Assembly (NCBI RefSeq): GCF_000245755.1
Contig: NZ_JH601088.1
Location: 1,129,034 to 1,193,033 of the forward strand
Reading direction: 5' to 3'
DNA from: Helcococcus kunzii ATCC 51366
Lineage (GTDB): Bacteria; Bacillota; Clostridia; Tissierellales; Peptoniphilaceae
Length of the DNA stretch: 64,000 nt
Position numbers and translations under genes: made by a program. The notes under the pieces are model-generated. The model saw only the letters and a list, made by a program, of their open reading frames with translations. It made no database searches and had not been told where the DNA came from. Positions 27,588 to 37,070 of this stretch are shown here, one piece after another (position 1 is the first letter of the stretch; the number at the start of each line of letters is the position of its first letter).

Positions 27588-28459
27588 AGTTTCTTCCCTT
27601 CTTTAATTGTATTTAATAAATTAGCGTAAGCGCCATAAATATTATTATCATTATGGAATGTTGCAGCTTTGATATTGACATCAGCGTCTGCAAATATTCC
27701 TTGTTTTAATCTATTATTTAGTTCTTCTATAAAAGATTCTGATTGGCTAATCCCTCCACCAATATAGATAATTTCAGGATCTAAAGAATATTGAATGTTA
27801 TATATCCCCATACATAAGTACTCAAACATCGAATTTACCTCAGAATAGTAAGGTTCTTCTTTTTCAAAGTACTTTTCTAAAACAATATGTGGTTTTTCTT
27901 CAATATTATGTTTTTCTTTTAATCTTCTCACAACATTTGGCATAGTTGATAATTGAGACATATTGGTATATTGTCCATCTTCATTTTTTAACAACATATA
28001 GCCAAACTCTCCTGTCTCCAATCTTCTACCCTTCATCAATTTTCCATCTTTTATAATTGCACCGCCGATGCCTGAACCTATTATGAAAAATGCAATAAGT
28101 TTTTCTTTAGGATTATCAAAATATAATTGTGCTAATGCCGCACAATTTGCATCATTTTCAATTGCAACAGGTAGATTATGTTTATCTTGTAAATGTTTAG
28201 CGAAATTAAATGTATGGATATAATCTAATGCACTAATTCCTCCAATATTTCCAGTTACAGAATCAACTGTACCTGGTGAGCTAAATCCAATACCTTTAAT
28301 ATTATATTTTTCTTTGCATCTTAAAATTTCATTATCCAAGAAATTTACAAATTCTTCTAAACTATCTTTTCTTAGTTCTGAAAATTTTTCTATTATCTTT
28401 TCATTGTCTATAATTCCTACTTTTGTGGATGTTCCACCTATGTCAAATATAAGGTACAT
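27575..28459 (-). CDS. ROK-family sugar kinase 2
   Basis: 294 residues. LIFDIGGTSTKVGIIDN at the start, ENDANCAALAQ, and GSGIGGAIIKDGKLMKGRRLETGEFG. It also lacks the ROK zinc-binding cysteines. The start at 28459 has AGGAG 7 nt upstream; 22 further upstream codons have no RBS. It is first in the ROK-ROK-GH1 transcript and divergent from the RpiR regulator. The two tandem kinases are clearly different, so they probably act on different sugars. Confidence 0.9.
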   Translation of the reverse strand: MYLIFDIGGTSTKVGIIDNEKIIEKFSELRKDSLEEFVNFLDNEILRCKEKYNIKGIGFSSPGTVDSVTGNIGGISALDYIHTFNFAKHLQDKHNLPVAIENDANCAALAQLYFDNPKEKLIAFFIIGSGIGGAIIKDGKLMKGRRLETGEFGYMLLKNEDGQYTNMSQLSTMPNVVRRLKEKHNIEEKPHIVLEKYFEKEEPYYSEVNSMFEYLCMGIYNIQYSLDPEIIYIGGGISQSESFIEELNNRLKQGIFADADVNIKAATFHNDNNIYGAYANLLNTIKEGKKLCTQ

Positions 28460-28487
28460 AAATTTTCTCCTACATTTTTTTTTAATA

Positions 28488-28498
28488 CATGCTATAAT
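28488..28498 (+). promoter_or_regulatory. Extended -10 promoter of the RpiR gene
   Basis: ATGCTATAAT: TG dinucleotide one base before TATAAT (28493-28498), 20 nt before the ATG. No good -35 is seen. Confidence 0.5.
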
Positions 28499-28517
28499 TA
28501 ACATTGCGGGGTGACAT

Positions 28518-29255
28518 ATGAACAAATCTTACATTTTTATTAAAAATATAATTTCAAAAAACTCAATAAAACTTTCACATCTTGAGCAAGAGTTCATAGA
28601 TAGACTCGGTGAAAGTGATACAGAAATTTCTGAATCATTTATCAGCGATTTATCTAAGAAATTTTATGTTTCAAATTCCACCATAACAAGATTTGCTAAA
28701 AAACTTGGTTTTGACGGATTTAATGAACTAAAATTTGCTATACAAAATATAAAAGAAACTGCAAAATATCAAACTCAAAAAATTTATATTGATTTAATCA
28801 ACGAAATCGAAGAATTTGATGATAATATTGTTGATGTCATTCATAATCTAGATAAATTTACACGAATTGTAATTGTCGGCATCGGATCTAGTGGTTTGAT
28901 AGCAAATGAGATGATGTTTAAATTAGGTGAAATTGGTCTTAACAATCTAGACTATGCAAAAGAACCATATTCTATTAATTTATTATCAAATAGTTTATCT
29001 ACCACAGATTTATTAATTTGTATTTCTCTTTCTGGAGAAAATACTCACATACTAGAGGCATGTGAAAATGCTAAAAGTAAAAAAGCAACAATATTTTCAA
29101 TAACCGGTAATATTAGTTCTTCACTAATGAATTATTCAGATTATGTTTTGAAAACACCAAGTTATTCAACTTATGAGTATTCAATTTCAAAAATGTTACC
29201 AATGTTAATATATATCGATATAATTTGCGAGATTTATTCTAAAAAAACTAAATAA
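28518..29255 (+). CDS. RpiR/MurR-family transcriptional regulator
   Basis: 245 residues. The N-terminal HTH_6 domain (residues about 1-75, FYVSNSTITRFAKKLGFDGFNELK) and a C-terminal SIS domain (VIVGIGSSGLIANEMMFKLGEIG, CISLSGENTHILEACENAK) that binds phosphosugars. It probably senses a phosphorylated amino sugar or mannose derivative made by the adjacent ROK kinases. It is the only plus-strand gene inside the glycan locus, divergent from the ROK-GH1 transcript. Confidence 0.92.
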   Translation: MNKSYIFIKNIISKNSIKLSHLEQEFIDRLGESDTEISESFISDLSKKFYVSNSTITRFAKKLGFDGFNELKFAIQNIKETAKYQTQKIYIDLINEIEEFDDNIVDVIHNLDKFTRIVIVGIGSSGLIANEMMFKLGEIGLNNLDYAKEPYSINLLSNSLSTTDLLICISLSGENTHILEACENAKSKKATIFSITGNISSSLMNYSDYVLKTPSYSTYEYSISKMLPMLIYIDIICEIYSKKTK

Positions 29256-29265
29256 TTGATTTATT

Positions 29266-29303
29266 ATCCCAAATCCTCTTTATATAAGGATTTGGGATTT
29301 TTT
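29266..29303. terminator. Bidirectional terminator (RpiR / GH125)
   Basis: ATCCCAAATCCT and AGGATTTGGGAT arms, 9-nt loop, T7 on the plus strand, between convergent genes. Confidence 0.87.
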
Positions 29304-29310
29304 TATCAAT

Positions 29311-30588
29311 TTATTTCTTAATTATTTCTTTACCTAAATAATTTAGTATAGCTTCACAAAACATTGAATTTGACCAAGAGAACCATTCTCTAGTAAATTC
29401 ATTTGGATTATCAACATCAAATCCTTCGTGAAGTAAATTTGTATCCGCATCAGTTGTTTCAAAATATTTTAATAACTGTTCTTTTTCACTATCATCTATT
29501 GAAGTCATTAACTGAATTGAAAGTGCTATATGCCAAATATATCTATCTGGTGTATGTGGTGAACCTACTCCTTTTGCAACTTTTCCTTCATAATAGAATG
29601 GGTTTAATTCTGATAAGACAGCTTTTCTAGTATTTTGATAAATTTCATCTTCTTTATCTACATAACCTAGATATGGAAGTGAAAGTAAACTTGGGACATT
29701 TGCATCATCCATAAATAGTTGATTTCCTAATCCGTCAACTTCATAAGCATAAATTTTTCCAAACTTTTCATTGTCGATTAGTCCATATTTTTCAATGCCC
29801 GCATCAATTTCTTTAGAAAGTTTTTCCATTTTCTCAATTAATTGACTCTCTTCTGGTTTAATCTTTTTAAGAATGTTTGACATTTCTTCTAAATTTACAA
29901 CCATAAATGCATTTGCTGGTACTAAATATTGATATTCACATGAGTCATCACTTGGTCTAAATCCACTCCATGTCATACCTGTGTATCCTACTGGAGTACC
30001 CATATTGGAATGTCTTAATGAATCTGTTTCTTTCCATGGATTTGGTCTTTCAAATCTATATGGGGAATTCTCATGATTTTGTTCAACAATAAGCTGATCT
30101 ACTAATTTATTCATTAAAGATAAAATCTTTTCATCAAAAATGCTTTCATCATTTGTCTTATTGTAATACATTGCTAAAAGCTGAAACATATAGGCTATTG
30201 AATCAAGCTCATATTTTCTTTCCCATACCCAAGGGCTATCAAAGTCAGTGATATCCTCATGAGTCCATTTGGAATCATCACCTGTTTCATTAAATGCATT
30301 AGCATAAGTATCTTTTTCAATACTAAACCATTGTCTTTTGATTACTTTTTTAATTAATTCATCAGCTTCTTGTGAATCAATGTAAAATAAAGGTCTGATT
30401 TGTGCTGTGGAATCTCTTAACCACATAGCAGGAATGTCGCCTGTCAATACAAATGCATCGTCTCTATCAGTGATTTTTATTGTTGTTGTAAAAGTATTAT
30501 TTATCGCGTTTGTAAACATTGCTTTTAATTTATCGCTAATTTTAGACGATTCTACAAACTCAATTAGTTCATTTACTATATTTTTCAC
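29311..30588 (-). CDS. Exo-alpha-1,6-mannosidase (GH125), GTG start
   Basis: 425 residues. GH125 enzymes remove alpha-1,6-linked mannose from trimmed N-glycans without metal. GDIPAMWLRDSTAQIRP near residue 52, the NPWKETDSLRHSNMGTPVGYTGMTWSGFRPSDD block (two stretches) and the C-terminal REWFSWSNSMFCE are family hallmarks. I place the start at GTG 30588: it forms a GTGA overlap with the GH38 stop and is preceded by GGGAGG; the ATG four codons upstream lies in that RBS. Cytoplasmic. GH38 and GH125 are also adjacent in the Streptococcus pneumoniae N-glycan locus. Confidence 0.95.
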   Translation of the reverse strand: MKNIVNELIEFVESSKISDKLKAMFTNAINNTFTTTIKITDRDDAFVLTGDIPAMWLRDSTAQIRPLFYIDSQEADELIKKVIKRQWFSIEKDTYANAFNETGDDSKWTHEDITDFDSPWVWERKYELDSIAYMFQLLAMYYNKTNDESIFDEKILSLMNKLVDQLIVEQNHENSPYRFERPNPWKETDSLRHSNMGTPVGYTGMTWSGFRPSDDSCEYQYLVPANAFMVVNLEEMSNILKKIKPEESQLIEKMEKLSKEIDAGIEKYGLIDNEKFGKIYAYEVDGLGNQLFMDDANVPSLLSLPYLGYVDKEDEIYQNTRKAVLSELNPFYYEGKVAKGVGSPHTPDRYIWHIALSIQLMTSIDDSEKEQLLKYFETTDADTNLLHEGFDVDNPNEFTREWFSWSNSMFCEAILNYLGKEIIKK

Positions 30589-33224
30589 TTGTCCTCCCAT
30601 CTAATAGTCCTGATTTCATATGGGTTTAAATATGAATTATTAAACTGTTCGTCATTGATTGGATTTACACCAAATAAATCAGTAATCACACCGTTTTGTA
30701 CATATAATCTGTGATTTTTATCATCTGGATTATACACTCTCAATATCATTTCTCCTTTAGGATTTCTATATAATGTTGAGAACATATTTGAACCAACTTT
30801 AAGATCTATATTGTGACTATTTGATTTAATATTTCCATCATTTTTTTCTATTTGTGTTATGAAATAAGGAACTCTTTCTCCTAAAGCTCTTTGCCATGAA
30901 GATACATAATCAGAAACAAAGAAATCAATATTGAAATTAAATTCTAAATCTTCTAATAATTGCGCATCTGGTGTTGGGAAATGTCCCCAGTCTCCCATTT
31001 CTCCTGTTGATCTAAATAATGTAACATATAAACCATCGTCTAATTGTTCATATTCTTGTACACCATTATTTGAAATTGTAAATCCACCATTTTTATCGTG
31101 CATTTCAACAAATCTATTAAAGTTTTGAGAATAGTCTGGGTTTTCCCATGTTTTTGGTGCTTTAACAGGTCGTTTTGCAACTTCAAAGATTGATTCTGCA
31201 TTTACAATATCTGTTTCTAAATCATGGCCAACCATCATTCTTAATCTGTGATCTTTTGCTTTATTTTCTAATTTAATTTTTGCATTAATTGTTGGTTTAA
31301 TCGGATCAATAACAACTGTCTTTTCAACAATTAAGTCAACATATTTATCAGATCTATGTGAAACTCTCTTTTCAATTGGTATAACCATCTTTTGTTCATC
31401 CAATAATGTATCAGCTGCACTCTCAGGCACTGAAATCTTTTCAGTAAGATTGATTATATATCCCTTAACTGGACTTTCAATTATAGAATAGTCAATTAAT
31501 TCATTACTCTTTATAACTAAATTGTCTCCAGATTGTCTATAAATATATTCGTGTCCAATGTCTCCACTATCTTCTAACATCAACACATTTTCATAAACAT
31601 TATTGTTTCTTTTATCTGTAATTGTAATAGTTGCGTTATCGTTGATTTTTACATTAAAGATATTTGTATCTATTTCTTTTGTATCTTTTATTTCTTTTTC
31701 TTCTACTATTTTTTCTGATTCAACCAGTCTAAATATTCTTCTTTCAAATGGTGCTAATTCAGTTGTAAATTCTACTTTTAATTTTCTACTGAAATATCCT
31801 TTTCTGAATTTTGTCTCAGGTAATTCAAAATCAAATAATACACCTTTATCAGTTACAATTGCATCATATTCTCTACCATTTTCATCAATAACTTGAAGAT
31901 TAGGTACTTCAACCTTTTTCATCTCTTTAGTCATTTCTAAGTATTCCCAACCGGAGAAATATCTTTTTTCAAATTCTATCTCTACTTCAGCTGTTTTTCT
32001 TTGATGATATGCTGTTGTGTTTATAACTGCAAAAACATGTTTTTCATCATAGTCATTTTCAATATTTCTACTTAAAAATATCTTCAATTCATCTTCTAAA
32101 TAGTCAAGAGCTTCGCTACATGCTCTGAATTTTCTCATGTTTCCATCATGTACAGAGTCTACAGAACAACCACAAATCGCATCATGAGTATGATTTTCAA
32201 AAAGTTCTTTATAAATATATTCGATTTTGTCATATGGATAATCTTTCTTATCTCTGTAAATCGCATATAAAGGTTGAATGATTTCTTCCATTCTCATCTC
32301 AATATTTTTATTATTTTGTTTTAATGTATATCTTGATGAAGAAGTACCTTGTAAAGTTCCCCAACCATTTGTTGTTTGTGATCTTAACTCACCTTTAATG
32401 ACTGATAATTTATCTTTATTTACTTCCTTATCAACCGCTTCATAATAGTCTTCTAAATTTGAATGAATAAATTCGTAATCTTCATATAAAGTGTTTGCTT
32501 TTTCAATTATTTCACCTATATTCTTTTGTACAGGAGAATGATCACAACCATTCATCAATAATAGATGTCTTGTTGAAGCGTATTGTTCCATGTCGGCAAT
32601 TTTTGTATCTAAGTATTTTTTCATGAAATCAGTTTCATAAGGTATATCAACACCATTACAATACCAGTTTGCAAATAATATACCTAAAACTCTTGAACCA
32701 TCTGGTGATTGCCAAAACATTTCAGAATTTGAAGAAGTATAATCTTCGATTACAACATTAGCTAATCCAGTTGCTTTTACACCTCTTCCAAAATAAGCAT
32801 TATTTATCCCCGCTTTTTTTAGAATTTGAGGAGCTTGACCGATATTACCAAATGTATCTGGGAAATATCCAATCTTAGCAGGCACTCCTATTTCTTTTGA
32901 TTTTTTTAATCCTATTTCTAAATTTCTAACATTTGATTCGCCAGAAGTTAAAAATGAATCTTGTAAGATATACCAAGGTCCTACAATTATTTTTCCATCC
33001 TTTATCAATTGATATACTTTTGATCTGTTTTCTGGTTTTACTTTTAAATAATCTTCAATTGGTAAAAAATGTCCATCCATTTGAAATGAAATAAATTTGT
33101 TGTCTTCAGATGCTTCGATAACACCATCAATTAAATCCACAAGTCTCATATGGTGATTTTCAAGTGGCATATACCATTCCCTATCCCAATGTGAATGTGA
33201 AACTACATGTACTATTTTTTTCAT
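30585..33224 (-). CDS. Alpha-mannosidase (GH38)
   Basis: 879 residues. Zinc-dependent retaining alpha-mannosidase acting on alpha-1,2/1,3 (and 1,6) mannose in N-glycans. The zinc-binding VSHSHWDREWYMP starts at residue 6, the nucleophile region is YFPDTFGN, and NGCDHSPVQ carries a further metal ligand. The C-terminal beta domains include FNFNIDFFVSDY. The start at 33224 follows GGAGGG; 14 more upstream codons lack an RBS. No signal peptide. Coupled to GH125. Confidence 0.95.
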   Translation of the reverse strand: MKKIVHVVSHSHWDREWYMPLENHHMRLVDLIDGVIEASEDNKFISFQMDGHFLPIEDYLKVKPENRSKVYQLIKDGKIIVGPWYILQDSFLTSGESNVRNLEIGLKKSKEIGVPAKIGYFPDTFGNIGQAPQILKKAGINNAYFGRGVKATGLANVVIEDYTSSNSEMFWQSPDGSRVLGILFANWYCNGVDIPYETDFMKKYLDTKIADMEQYASTRHLLLMNGCDHSPVQKNIGEIIEKANTLYEDYEFIHSNLEDYYEAVDKEVNKDKLSVIKGELRSQTTNGWGTLQGTSSSRYTLKQNNKNIEMRMEEIIQPLYAIYRDKKDYPYDKIEYIYKELFENHTHDAICGCSVDSVHDGNMRKFRACSEALDYLEDELKIFLSRNIENDYDEKHVFAVINTTAYHQRKTAEVEIEFEKRYFSGWEYLEMTKEMKKVEVPNLQVIDENGREYDAIVTDKGVLFDFELPETKFRKGYFSRKLKVEFTTELAPFERRIFRLVESEKIVEEKEIKDTKEIDTNIFNVKINDNATITITDKRNNNVYENVLMLEDSGDIGHEYIYRQSGDNLVIKSNELIDYSIIESPVKGYIINLTEKISVPESAADTLLDEQKMVIPIEKRVSHRSDKYVDLIVEKTVVIDPIKPTINAKIKLENKAKDHRLRMMVGHDLETDIVNAESIFEVAKRPVKAPKTWENPDYSQNFNRFVEMHDKNGGFTISNNGVQEYEQLDDGLYVTLFRSTGEMGDWGHFPTPDAQLLEDLEFNFNIDFFVSDYVSSWQRALGERVPYFITQIEKNDGNIKSNSHNIDLKVGSNMFSTLYRNPKGEMILRVYNPDDKNHRLYVQNGVITDLFGVNPINDEQFNNSYLNPYEIRTIRWEDK

Positions 33225-33326
33225 TTTCCCTCCAAAAAATAACTTTTCTCTAATTAAATAGTACAATCAAAAAGGCTTAATTACAAGCATTCTTGACGAT
33301 TGAACAGATATTTATTTATTATTAAA

Positions 33327-34961
33327 TTAGTTATTTTTAGTGAAACCAATTTCACCTTTTTTCCTAAAAATATTATCACTTTCTATTAAATTTTTAGTGT
33401 TTTTAAAAACAATAGCTTTTTTATTTTCTATATCAAATTTATTATCAATAATTTCAATCTTATTATGAACGAAATCACCAATTTCTTCTGAAATAATCGG
33501 GTCAATCCATATTGATTTTGTCATGATATTATCTAAAAATATTTTGGAATATGAAAATAGATTATTTTTTATTGTCATATTATCTACAAAACCGGATTCA
33601 TACCATTCATTTGCATCATTTGACACATATATGGAAGCCATCGTTATATTGTGAAATTTATTATTTTCTATAAGTACATTCTTTCTTGTTGTACATAATA
33701 TAGCTCTAGAAGGTATATTGCTAAATGTTGAGTTTTTTATATCAACAGAAGGAGTATAACTTATATTTTCAGCAACAAATCTTCCTTGTCCTTCTATTTT
33801 TTCTCCTAAATAAGCTGGGAGATTTTCTTCAAATTCTACTTTCATATATTGAAGGTCTTCGTTATATTCTCCTGGATACAAGATAGATTTAATTCTATAT
33901 TTTTTATCTTCTCTTCTTCTCAAATTTTTTCTATCAAAAAACTCTATTTCATCACCGATAAAATAATTCTTAAATCCTGCCTGTTGATGATGTACAAAAC
34001 GTAATATAGCAATTTTTTCTTTTATTTCTTCTACTTGAGTATATGTACCATGTATATTGATAGAATCATCCAAGGAACTATCAAATTCACAGTTTTCAAT
34101 TGAAATTTTTCCTTTGGCACCTGATACATGTATGGAATCAGCAAAGCTGGTTACCATATGTCTTTCATTTCCTATAAATTTACAATTTGAAAATGATATA
34201 TTTTCAGACATTTGCACAAGTAAACCAAATCCATGTAAATAATTAAATTCAACATTTTCAAAAACAATATTTTGAGATTCTACAATTGCAAATCCTGCTG
34301 TATCTCTATTATTGGATGCATTAAGTGCTATCATAATATTTTCACGAATTGCATTTGGTAAACTTTTATATTGTATTTTAACACCGCTATTAGTCTTTTC
34401 TATTTTTTCAATATTACTAAATGGACCATCTTCCAAAACATATCTTTTAGAATATTTTTCTTTTAAATCAAACACTGTGATAGAATGAGCATTAAAACTA
34501 TTCTTTTCTTTCCAATAATATTTTTCGTTTCTATCTTTTTCTGACATCCAAAACATGTCATTGCCAACTATCTCATAATTAAATGTATCTGGTATTTTAT
34601 AATAGACAGATTTATCTTCTATTTTCTCTACATACATTTCTACTGTCGTTGGCACAAAATGATCAATAATAAGATTTTTAAATATAATATTTTGACAATT
34701 GTTTACTAAAAAACTTGCCATATCTCCATGAAAAATAAATTTAGATCCATTACCATTTATAGTTAAGTCTTTAATATTATTAAGATTAAAATATATAGTT
34801 TTTTCAATATTATCTTTTGAATCAATATTTGAAAAATGGATTTTAACTTTATTAGCATTTTCTTTAAAAAAATGATAAATATCATTTTCTAAATTTATTA
34901 CTTTTTGACTCTCAAAAATATTATTTTCAAATTTGTCTTTTTTATACGTTATTTCTTCCAT
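33327..34961 (-). CDS. Right-handed beta-helix glycosidase, GH110-like alpha-1,3-galactosidase
   Basis: 544 residues. Repeated short strands of parallel beta-helix type (NNCQNIIFKNLIIDH, ESQNIVFENVEFNY, MSENISFSNCKFIG, KGKISIENCEFDS, IKNSTFSNI, IENNKFHNI). The block SFADSIHVSG followed by SSLDDSINIHGTY, with its DD pair, and the later HHQQAGF match GH110 enzymes that remove alpha-1,3-linked galactose (alpha-Gal and blood-group-B caps). Activity is inferred by motif memory. No signal peptide. The chosen ATG has GAGGAG only 2 nt upstream; an in-frame ATG 12 codons earlier has none. It lies 93 nt after the binding-protein stop, behind a terminator. Confidence 0.75.
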   Translation of the reverse strand: MEEITYKKDKFENNIFESQKVINLENDIYHFFKENANKVKIHFSNIDSKDNIEKTIYFNLNNIKDLTINGNGSKFIFHGDMASFLVNNCQNIIFKNLIIDHFVPTTVEMYVEKIEDKSVYYKIPDTFNYEIVGNDMFWMSEKDRNEKYYWKEKNSFNAHSITVFDLKEKYSKRYVLEDGPFSNIEKIEKTNSGVKIQYKSLPNAIRENIMIALNASNNRDTAGFAIVESQNIVFENVEFNYLHGFGLLVQMSENISFSNCKFIGNERHMVTSFADSIHVSGAKGKISIENCEFDSSLDDSINIHGTYTQVEEIKEKIAILRFVHHQQAGFKNYFIGDEIEFFDRKNLRRREDKKYRIKSILYPGEYNEDLQYMKVEFEENLPAYLGEKIEGQGRFVAENISYTPSVDIKNSTFSNIPSRAILCTTRKNVLIENNKFHNITMASIYVSNDANEWYESGFVDNMTIKNNLFSYSKIFLDNIMTKSIWIDPIISEEIGDFVHNKIEIIDNKFDIENKKAIVFKNTKNLIESDNIFRKKGEIGFTKNN

Positions 34962-35010
34962 ATCTCCTCGATTATTTACACTAAGTTTAGTAGGCATAAA
35001 GCATTTTATC

Positions 35011-35048
35011 AAAAAAAATAGAGGATGAGATTATCATCCTCCATAAAA
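35011..35048 (-). terminator. Terminator/attenuator between binding protein and GH110 genes
   Basis: GAGGATGA (35021) and TCATCCTCC (35034) arms with 5-nt loop; T8 on the minus strand. It may lower expression of GH110-GH38-GH125 relative to the abundant binding protein. Confidence 0.8.
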
Positions 35049-35054
35049 AATATA

Positions 35055-36590
35055 TTAGTTTTTGTGGTGTTCTTTATACCATGCATCAAATTCTGTTTTT
35101 AGTTTTTGAATAATTTCATCAGCATTTTTAGCTTTTAATTCATTTACTAAACCATCATAAACTTCACTAAATCTACCCATTTCGATATCTTTAATACCTG
35201 GTAAATCTTTATTTAAGATATCAAGTTCTTCTCTTAATTCTTTTGAAGGTTGGAAACCTAAATCTGCAGATGGATATAATTCGCCATTATGTGCTTTAAT
35301 TCTTTCTTGCATTTCTGGAGAATCAATTGGAGCACCTTTATCAGTTGCAATTCTCATATCATTTGAGAATTGATTTTGCCATGGAGACCATTTATCAGCT
35401 TCATTAACTTTATCTTCCGCTTTTATAACAACTCTATCGTTTACTAAATCGTAGTTTTTACCTTCGATACCGTATGATAATAAGTTTTGAATTTCTTTGT
35501 CAAATCTTATTAATTCAATGAAGTTTAACGCTTCTTTTGGATGTTTAGAATGTTTGTAAACTGATGTTAATTTACCTTGAACTATTCCATTTAAGATAAT
35601 ATTATCATCTTTGAAAGTTACAGCTTTGATAGGCATGTCATAACTATTTTTCCATGTTTCTTCTGCTGAAGGTTCACCTTCATCTCTTCTTACTAACCAT
35701 AAATCAGGTTGATTATGTTGTTCAGCATAACCTTCTGTACCTGCTTCAGGATGTGAGTATCCAGCTTGTCTATATTTTTCCGCTAATTTACCAGCTGCAA
35801 CATATGATTCTGATGTATATGGATTTTGTACTACATATGAACCATCTTTTGCAGTTTGAATATAATTATTTCTTCTTTGTGTCCAATTTTCACCAAATAA
35901 TGGATATTTTTCTGGGAATTTTTCTTTGTATTTTTTCAAGATTGGTTCTAGACCTGCAATGTCTCTAATATTTTCAACATCTTTTGCTTCTAAACCAATT
36001 TCTTTTAATTGATTTAAGTTCCATACTAAATGGTCTCTAGCTATTATAGCTTTATCTATAACTGTTGGAATACCATAGATTCCACCATCAATAGTTACCG
36101 CTGCTAATTGGTTTTTATCTAAGTCTTCAGCTAGTTTTGGTGCAGCTTCTTTTAAGATTGGTTTTAAATCTAGTAATGTATCCTCATCTACTAATGTTTG
36201 ATAAGGTCCAATCCATGATGCTGTTGTTGATAAGTCAAATGTGTTTTCTGGAGATTCTGCACCTCTAGCAGATAAACCTACTCTTTCATTTAAGTTATCC
36301 CATCCCATTAATAGTAATTTAACTGTGTAGTTTTTTCCTAAAGCATTTAATCTTTCATTAATTGCTTTTTCTACAGCGTCTTTACCTTTACCATCAGATA
36401 AAATTAAGTATTTAATTTCTACTTTTTCACCTTTTGCTGTATCTTCTTTTCCTTCATCTTTAGAATCATCTTTAGACTCATCTACAGATTCTTTTGTGCT
36501 TTCATCTTTAGTGTCTGTATTTGTGTTACCACAAGCTACTAAAGAGAATACCATTACTAACGCTAATAATAAGCTGATTAGTTTTTTCAT
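35055..36590 (-). CDS. Oligosaccharide-binding lipoprotein of an ABC importer (LplA/YtcQ type, DUF3502)
   Basis: 511 residues. Signal peptide and lipobox LVAC put the mature N-terminal Cys near residue 20; it is followed by an unusually long Asp/Glu/Lys/Ser/Thr linker (to about residue 58). The rest is a cluster B/D binding protein with a C-terminal DUF3502-like part (LYPSADLGFQPSKELREEL...KLKTEFDAWYKEHHKN). Partner permeases lie directly upstream. The family includes the pneumococcal NgtS protein that captures complex N-glycan oligosaccharides, which fits the glycosidases here; ligand identity is inferred. Own promoter at 36688-36725. Confidence 0.9.
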   Translation of the reverse strand: MKKLISLLLALVMVFSLVACGNTNTDTKDESTKESVDESKDDSKDEGKEDTAKGEKVEIKYLILSDGKGKDAVEKAINERLNALGKNYTVKLLLMGWDNLNERVGLSARGAESPENTFDLSTTASWIGPYQTLVDEDTLLDLKPILKEAAPKLAEDLDKNQLAAVTIDGGIYGIPTVIDKAIIARDHLVWNLNQLKEIGLEAKDVENIRDIAGLEPILKKYKEKFPEKYPLFGENWTQRRNNYIQTAKDGSYVVQNPYTSESYVAAGKLAEKYRQAGYSHPEAGTEGYAEQHNQPDLWLVRRDEGEPSAEETWKNSYDMPIKAVTFKDDNIILNGIVQGKLTSVYKHSKHPKEALNFIELIRFDKEIQNLLSYGIEGKNYDLVNDRVVIKAEDKVNEADKWSPWQNQFSNDMRIATDKGAPIDSPEMQERIKAHNGELYPSADLGFQPSKELREELDILNKDLPGIKDIEMGRFSEVYDGLVNELKAKNADEIIQKLKTEFDAWYKEHHKN

Positions 36591-36687
36591 ATATTATTCC
36601 TCCTAAAAATTATATATATGTTTTTTTGTCAGAAACATAAATATGACATATAAAATTTACATCACATCAGTATTTCATTACAAATAT

Positions 36688-36725
36688 ATTCTACCTTATT
36701 TTTCATATTTTGACAACGATATCCG
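36688..36725 (-). promoter_or_regulatory. Promoter with operator CGGATATCGTTGTCA (binding-protein operon)
   Basis: On the minus strand: -35 TTGTCA (36711-36716), exactly 17 nt, -10 TAGAAT (36688-36693). The -35 is the end of CGGATATCGTTGTCA, a LacI-type pseudo-palindrome around a central CG (8 of 12 positions symmetric). The same 15 bases with the same spacing and the same -10 occur at 40750-40787. A repressor bound here would block RNA polymerase. The rest of the 480-nt gap 36591-37070 holds AT-rich DNA, a terminator at its right end and no convincing gene. Confidence 0.8.
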
Positions 36726-37021
36726 ATTTAATGAATTGATTTTCTCTTATTATATTTTTTTGATATTAAAATATAAAACATTTTCATTTTGTAACAATTT
36801 CTTAATCTTTATAGTTTTAATTCCAAAACAGACAATTAACTTAATTTACTGTAAACATTGCAAATTCTTATACGTACAACTATACAGTTATAAAAACCAC
36901 AAAAAAACATTTTCTAAGTTCTAAATGCGTAAATATCTTTTTTCTTTTTATTTTTTATTTATATTAATAATATCTTTAATATGGTTTAATTGTTAAATTT
37001 TTTTAATCAAAATGTTTTCAC

Positions 37022-37053
37022 AAAAAAAGAGAGAAGTGTATTTACTCCTCTCT
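37022..37053 (-). terminator. Terminator after the permease genes
   Basis: AGAGAGAAGT and ACTCCTCTCT arms, 6-nt loop, T7 on the minus strand, 18 nt past the LplC-type permease stop. Confidence 0.85.
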
Positions 37054-37070
37054 GTAGTTTGTTTTTTTTA

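Noticed and set aside
36643..36924. 93-codon open frame upstream of the binding-protein gene
   Set aside because: It overlaps the minus-strand promoter/operator, has no RBS and a Tyr/Ile/Phe-rich composition expected of non-coding AT-rich DNA.
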